DNA from: Gnetum montanum
Taxonomy: Eukaryota; Streptophyta; Gnetopsida; Gnetales; Gnetaceae
Direction of reading: 5' to 3'
Length of the DNA: 64,000 nucleotides
NCBI GenBank assembly: GCA_015680685.1
Contig: MNCI01010007.1
Location: forward strand, 124,517-188,516
Every line of letters begins with the position of its first letter. The first letter of the stretch is position 1. The notes beneath the pieces were generated by a model, which was not told the origin of the DNA, searched no databases, and saw nothing but the letters and a program-made list of their open reading frames with translations. Of the stretch, positions 59,890 through 64,000 are shown in pieces. The position numbers and the translations under genes were made by a program.

Positions 59890-60330
59890 CTATGGCTATC
59901 CGGCTACTTTCATAGTGTAGGTCGAACTCCGTGGTTATTTCTTTCCATTAGGCTATCCGGCTACTTTCATACAGATTGTTAGTGATAGCCCGGAGTATGT
60001 TGCTTTTGCAAATGATGTTAATTGTACTGCGAAAGAGGTAATGCCTCCACTTTTCTAATGCAAACACTAACGTGAGGCAATGCCTCTCTACTTCATTGTA
60101 TTTCACCTCGTGTGCTATTAATGCATGACTCAGCTAATACACTGGTATCTCAGATCCGTCGTCTCATTTCTAACATAGCAATGCTACAATAGATGCATTA
60201 GAGGTGGCGAGGTAGATGAAGAAAGGTTTATACCTTTGTGCCGGATGCATAGTTGGAAGATGCGAAAGCTCTTCCTTCAAGTCATTGAAGGCTTGTTGAC
60301 ACTTGGTTGTCCACTCGACGTTAACCCCTT
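59890..60330 (-). pseudogene. Element E RT-linked RNase H, decayed
   Basis: The minus-strand translation passing stops gives WTTKCQQAFNDLKEELSHLP, PFFIYLATSNASIVALL, LSHALIAHEVKYNEVERHCLTLVFALEKWRHYLF and EITTEFDLHY. It matches the RT-linked RNase H of Tat elements ('YYVS..L..AE.RY...EK..LALV.A..KLR.Y'). A 20-base duplication near its end follows an N at 59887. Confidence 0.7.
59892..59970. repeat. 20-bp duplication (ggctatccggctactttcat) near an N
   Basis: The 20-mer occurs at about 59893 and 59950, close to N at 59887. The expected protein after EFDLHY (usually an 'xQKAIKGQA' phrase) is replaced by a second copy of ESSRIA, so the first copy may be a false join. Confidence 0.7.
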
Positions 60331-60393
60331 TCTTTAGAAGATGTTGCATGGGTGTAACTTGTCAATCAACTTTGCTATAAACCTTCAGATGAA

Positions 60394-61293
60394 CTATACC
60401 CTACCTTGCAACCCACGTAGCTTCTTAAGGTTTGTAGGAGGTACCAGGTTGATGATGGCCTTAACTTTGTCAGGATCCACTCGTATTCCGGCCTCCGATA
60501 CTACGAACCCTAACATGCATCCGATTTTCACCCCAAAGACACACTTCTTAGGATTCAGATCATGCATTTGACAATACTTAAGGACTACCCCTAGATCATG
60601 TGGGTGATTAGCTGCCTCCTTGGAGTTGACTGCTATATCATCCACGTAATCATTTAATGTTTCTAGGATGTAGTCGCGAAAGATGTAAGTCATGGCTCGT
60701 TGGTAGGTTGCTTCAGCGTTCTTAAGCTCAAAAGGCATCATGGTGTAACAAAAGGTATCCCATGGGGTCATGAAAGTTTTTGTTAGCTGGTGCTCTGGGT
60801 TGATGCAAATTTGGTTGTAGCCAGACAAACCATCCATGAAGGATAGCAGGGCATGGCTGGTCATAGTGTCAATGAGTTGATCGATGCTTGGAAGTGGAAA
60901 ATCGTCTTTGATCATTGCTTTCTTCAGATCCCAGAAGTCTATACAGATTCGTATTCCTCCCATTTTCTTAGAAACCACGATGATGTTTGACACCCATTCT
61001 AAATAATTAACTGCATGGATGAAACCAGCTTGGTATAGCTTCATGATTTCATCTCTCACAGCTAGTGTAATTTCTAGTTTGATCTTATGAGCCTTCTACT
61101 TGATTGCCTTCATGCGCGAGTCTAGGATGATGTTGTGCTGTATCAGCCTCGGATCTAAACCTGGCATGTCATTGTATGACCATGCGAAGACTTTGATGTT
61201 GTCTTGCAGAATCTTGGCTATGTTTTTGTGCATCTGTGCATCTAGGAGGGAGCTAAGCTTTAATGTTTCTACTTCCCCCTTGGATATGATCAC
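60394..61293 (-). pseudogene. Element E reverse transcriptase
   Basis: Frame 60394-61059 (221 codons, longest in the window) spans fingers, palm and part of the thumb: YLEWVSNIIVVSKKMGGIRICIDFWDLKKA, then FMDGLSGYNQI, TFCYTMMPFELKNAEATYQRAM, the catalytic YVDDIAVNS, CVFGVKIGCMLGFVVSEAGI and LKKLRGLQG. Frame 61096-61293 supplies the N-terminal part, with VFAWSYNDMPGLDPRLIQH, the phrase typical of Tat RT. The catalytic YVDD is intact. A stop near 61060-61096 divides the two. Confidence 0.92.
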
Positions 61294-61399
61294 AAGCGTC
61301 TCGACGAGAGGATCCTCAGTTACATCCTCCGCCTCTAAATCTAGGGTTCAAACCAGATGCTCGGGCTAGTCCTGGGATGTTTCTTAGGATGCTATGGTG

Positions 61400-62341
61400 C
61401 TAGCTGTGGTTGACCCCCAGTTGATCAGGTTTGGATTCAATTGTCTTACAAGCTTGCCATATGGACTTGCTAAAGCTAAAGATGTGGAAAGATCGCAATG
61501 GATTTCCATCTTTTTCTCAACCTATCAAAATGAGATGAAAGCTTGGTTAAGAGGCACCTATTGGTAGTAATCGGGTATAACGAAAACTTGCAAAGTAATG
61601 ACAAGATGTAACTAGCAAAGTATGATGTAAAGATTAAAATTTTTCTAGTTTAAAGTCATGGCAGACTGCTAAGGCACGGAGACGCAAAACTGCTAAAAGG
61701 AAAAAAGTAAAACTATCGATATGAGAATGTGAAACTGCAAAATTGCCAATGCGAAAACGTGAAACTACTAGTTTATCATCATTGCAGATTGCAAACGTAT
61801 AACAAATCAAAACTGCTAGTTTAAGGTCTTTTCGGACCATTAAAGTCATTGCTACGCTAAGATTGCTAGTTTAAGGTCTTTTCAAACCGGTAACGAGAGC
61901 GGAACGCTACGCTAAAAATGATAGTTTAAGGTCTTTTCAGACCATAGTGTAGCATAGTTTTAGGCCATTTCGGGCCTCTATGTAGGCATGCCAAAGGGAT
62001 GATATGTTAACAGCTTGAATAGGGGCTAATTGGTAACTTTCATAGACAGATGGATGCAAACAACAAAAGATGGTAATGTGCATAGAATGGCGATCAGGCA
62101 GGAAGTAGCAAGGTTGCTACGCTATGCGTAGCTACTTATTGACCCATCTTGGATTGAGCAGAGCATAAGGCTGAGGCACTTTTCCAGGGTCTTCATTTGC
62201 ATCATTCTCCCTCACTTGGAATGGCAACTCAACCCACACACTTTCATTTTGGAAACCGGCTTGTTGGGCCGATTCTCCCGCTGGATGGTTAGTGTGTGCA
62301 TAAGCAAGCACTTCATTCTCAAAGGTTACAACCTCTGAGCC
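61400..62341 (-). other. Element E protease-RT spacer with second repeat block
   Basis: About 0.9 kb between protease and RT without a recognised domain. At 61650-61990 the phrase 'ctagtttaaggtcttttcggacc' is present at about 61649, 61769, 61818, 61868 and 61921 with drift, with 'gctacgctaa' words between. A 71-codon frame at 61634-61849 is a by-product. Such a spacer is unusual for a contiguous gag-pol. Confidence 0.7.
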
Positions 62342-62710
62342 CTACTCCATGTCTATGTTACTGATTTCTTGGGCTGTTACTTCATTACCATGGATCACCA
62401 CCTCCCTACCTGCGTATGGTAGGTGGATTTCCTGGTGAATGGGTGAAGAGACAGCCCTAAGTTGTGCTAACCATGATCTCCCTAAGATCAGGTTAAACCC
62501 AGGCATCTCCTTGACCATGATGAATGTCACGTTTGTGGGGAACTGGTCCCCTGCCATGAAGTCTATGTGGACCATGCCCTTCACCAGGACGTGTGCCCCA
62601 TTGAACGACTTTAGGCATGACATCATTGTGGGTTTTATCTAGTCGACCAAGCCCAATTTTTCCATGATAGGGAAGGGGATGACATTCGTGGCAACCCCAT
62701 CATCAATGTG
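62342..62710 (-). pseudogene. Element E retropepsin-like protease
   Basis: Upstream of frame 62342-62626 the same frame reads RIHIDDGVATNVIPFPIMEKLGL, the active-site segment with DDG in place of the more common DSG/DNG. It is followed by a stop (TAG near 62640). The open part carries FIMVKEMPGFNLILGRSWLAQLRAV, the 'YNLILGRPWLH.L.AVPSS.HQ' signature, then the C-terminal strand region. The stop and frame shape suggest loss of function. Confidence 0.85.
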
Positions 62711-62716
62711 TATCCT

Positions 62717-63028
62717 TCAGATCTGATGTTGGCTGACCAAAATTATGATGAAAAGGAGCGCTGTAGTCACCTGGCCCCTTTCGGGATCTTCCCTAATGAA
62801 GTCATCGCTGAAAGTCAGTTGAGACGGGTCTGGCTCTGTAGGTGCAGAGGGGAGCATGACCGAGTGGATCACTTCCTCTTCCACTGGCATGTCTTCATTA
62901 ACTGGAATCGTTGTCAACATGCGGATTAGAGCCTCACGGTGTGGGACAGACGTCATGATTAGGTCATACAAGCTCAGTGTAGTGTTTTTTTGTTTTAGAG
63001 CTTGTTTGACTTGACTGAGGGCATCCAA
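62717..63028 (-). pseudogene. Element E conserved pre-protease segment
   Basis: TTLSLYDLIMTSVPHREALIRML, TTIPV and LTFSDDFIREDPE match the segment that lies between gag and protease in many plant Tat-type polyproteins ('ISVWDLL..S..HR.ALI.AL..I.V'; 'ITFTDEDLP'). Its role is unknown to me. The open frame ends a few codons before the protease. Confidence 0.7.
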
Positions 63029-63521
63029 GAGGTCCTGATCACCCCCCTATTTAATGCTTTCCTCCTCTTCTATTCATCCTAGAAGATGAATTTCTCGAGG
63101 AGGGGTGACTTCAGATCTGGGTTCAGACCCTTTTTAGTAGGGCAGCACGGACTGTGCAGTTATGACAATGTCCCTCTTTGGTGATGAGGGCATAGACGTA
63201 GGGGGTGAAGACGTAGGGTTGGAAATACCAGGGGCGGTACTTCCTCTCGATGTCTCACCTATGAAATGCACTTCCCATTTTTTAGGATGAGAAGGTTATT
63301 CAACTATCTTGCATGGGGTGAGGGGCTATTGAAGGAGTCAGCCCCCTGATGATGAAAGGGGCTAACAGTGTTAACCGGCGGGGTAGTGCGGTTTTGCTAA
63401 CAAGTGGCATGGAGATGGATGCCCGTGAAGGGCCTGTCAAGACAAATGGCTATTGCAAGCTTTAGCCAACCACTGGTGGTGTTGGTGCACTATGTTGAGG
63501 CACATGGACCACGAATGGCTG
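63029..63521 (-). pseudogene. Element E gag-protease linker, decayed
   Basis: GC-richer linker without a recognised domain; stops in all minus-strand frames. Contains short G/C-rich runs but no repeat. Confidence 0.4.
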
Positions 63522-64000
63522 TTAGGGTGGCCTAGGATCATTGTCAATACCAATGGCATTGATGACGTAACCAGCATTGTTGGCATTAAGGGGGTCTGTG
63601 TAGACATGCATAGATTGGTTCTTAGGGCGTACTGGGTTGCTTTCGTCCAACACCAGTTTTTCCTGATTGATCAAACTTTGGATGTCATCTTGCAATGCTA
63701 GACAGTAATCTGTGTTGTGACCACACTGTTGGTGATAGTCACAAAACCTGTCCAGCCTAAAACTCTTAGGAACTGGAGGCTCATTGGGCATGGCCAAAGA
63801 GGGGTTCCTAAGGAGCTCACAGTAGCATTCATGTGTCCTGACTCCTTCTTTCGACATCTTCTTGTATTGGATGTTCCCCGCTGCCAATAGCTACTTCAGA
63901 AGTTATGAAGGCTTGAGAGGCAGTGATGTGTACTTTGAGCTATCTTTACACTCAAAGTTTCATTTGGGTTGTGCAGATGTCTTAGGTGCGAGTACTGGAG
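63522..64000 (-). pseudogene. Element E gag C-terminal part, continues outside the window
   Basis: Frame 63522-63887 has FCDYHQQCGHNTDYCLALQDD, the short zinc-binding C-x2-H-x9-C/GH-x4-C form of Tat gags ('CDYH...GH.TEDC..LK..IE.LI'). It also has NEPPVPKSFRLDRFCDYH and a NAGYVINAIG tail. Upstream, to the edge, the same frame with stops gives PVLAPKTSAQPK, SSKYTSLPLKPS and LLAAGNIQYKKM, the segment before the knuckle. Capsid should lie just right of the window. Confidence 0.85.

Larger units (their letters stand above)
55234..64000 (-). mobile_element. Element E: Tat-like gypsy element, 5' side outside the window
   Basis: From left to right on the minus strand: 3' LTR (55234-56662), polypurine tract, untranslated region with a 30-bp tandem repeat, integrase, archaeal-type RNase H, RT-linked RNase H, RT, a second repeat block, protease, and gag running off the right edge. 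Two RNase H domains mark the Tat/Ogre lineage. It is inserted into gag of F. The left five target bases are GTCAA (55229-55233). It has more CpG than the other elements and longer frames, so it is probably the youngest. Confidence 0.85.

Overview
The window looks like intergenic heterochromatin from a large-genome seed plant. It is AT-rich and CpG-poor, and it is filled with decayed LTR retrotransposons of the Ty3/gypsy superfamily. The recognisable gag, protease, RT, RNase H and integrase domains are of plant Athila-like and Tat/Ogre-like types. Primer-binding sites match the tRNA-Asp type used by these lineages. I found no intact protein-coding gene, no rRNA or tRNA gene and no CRISPR. The species cannot be named from this sequence alone. 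All polyproteins carry stops and frameshifts, many explicable as C-to-T decay.

Layout. 0.6-2.7 kb is a degenerate array of a short palindromic unit around GTAGAGC/GCTCTAC. Element A (plus strand, Tat-like, oldest) seems to run from about 4.3 to 37.6 kb: an LTR copy at 4329-5336, gag to 7738, protease near 16.1-16.7 kb, RT/RNase H/integrase at 32.2-34.5 kb and a second LTR copy at 36595-37597. Inside A lie three later insertions. Element B (7739-15373, minus) is a gag-only element with TSD GTAAT. Element C (17035-23909, minus) has gag and protease but no pol, with TSD CAAGC. Element D (24140-24931, plus) is a solo LTR of the same family as C, with TSD ACATC. Between D and the RT of A, at 25.7-28.5 kb on the minus strand, is a decayed multi-exon gene with GT-AG splice sites whose family I do not recognise.

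38.2-38.9 kb is a simple degenerate repeat. 40.8-45.96 kb is a satellite-like tandem array into which two solo LTRs have inserted: 41147-42225 (TSD TGTTA) and 43614-45624 (TSD CTTAG). 47003-55233 is element F (minus, Athila-like), an autonomous-type relative of C with LTR, integrase, RNase H, RT, protease and gag. It is cut at its gag by element E (55234 to beyond 64000, minus, Tat-like). E has its 3' LTR, integrase, a second (archaeal-type) RNase H, RT, protease and the start of gag inside the window; the rest lies to the right.

How the parts relate. C matches F on both sides of one junction near 19.62 kb, so C is a deletion derivative lacking RT-RNase H-integrase that would have depended on an F-like partner. 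The solo LTR at 43614 belongs to the E family. Several unrelated LTR families here carry family-specific short palindromes clustered in U3, which is the most unusual recurring pattern in the window. I found no convincing novel functional system; the spliced gene relic and the U3 palindrome clusters are the best candidates for a second look.
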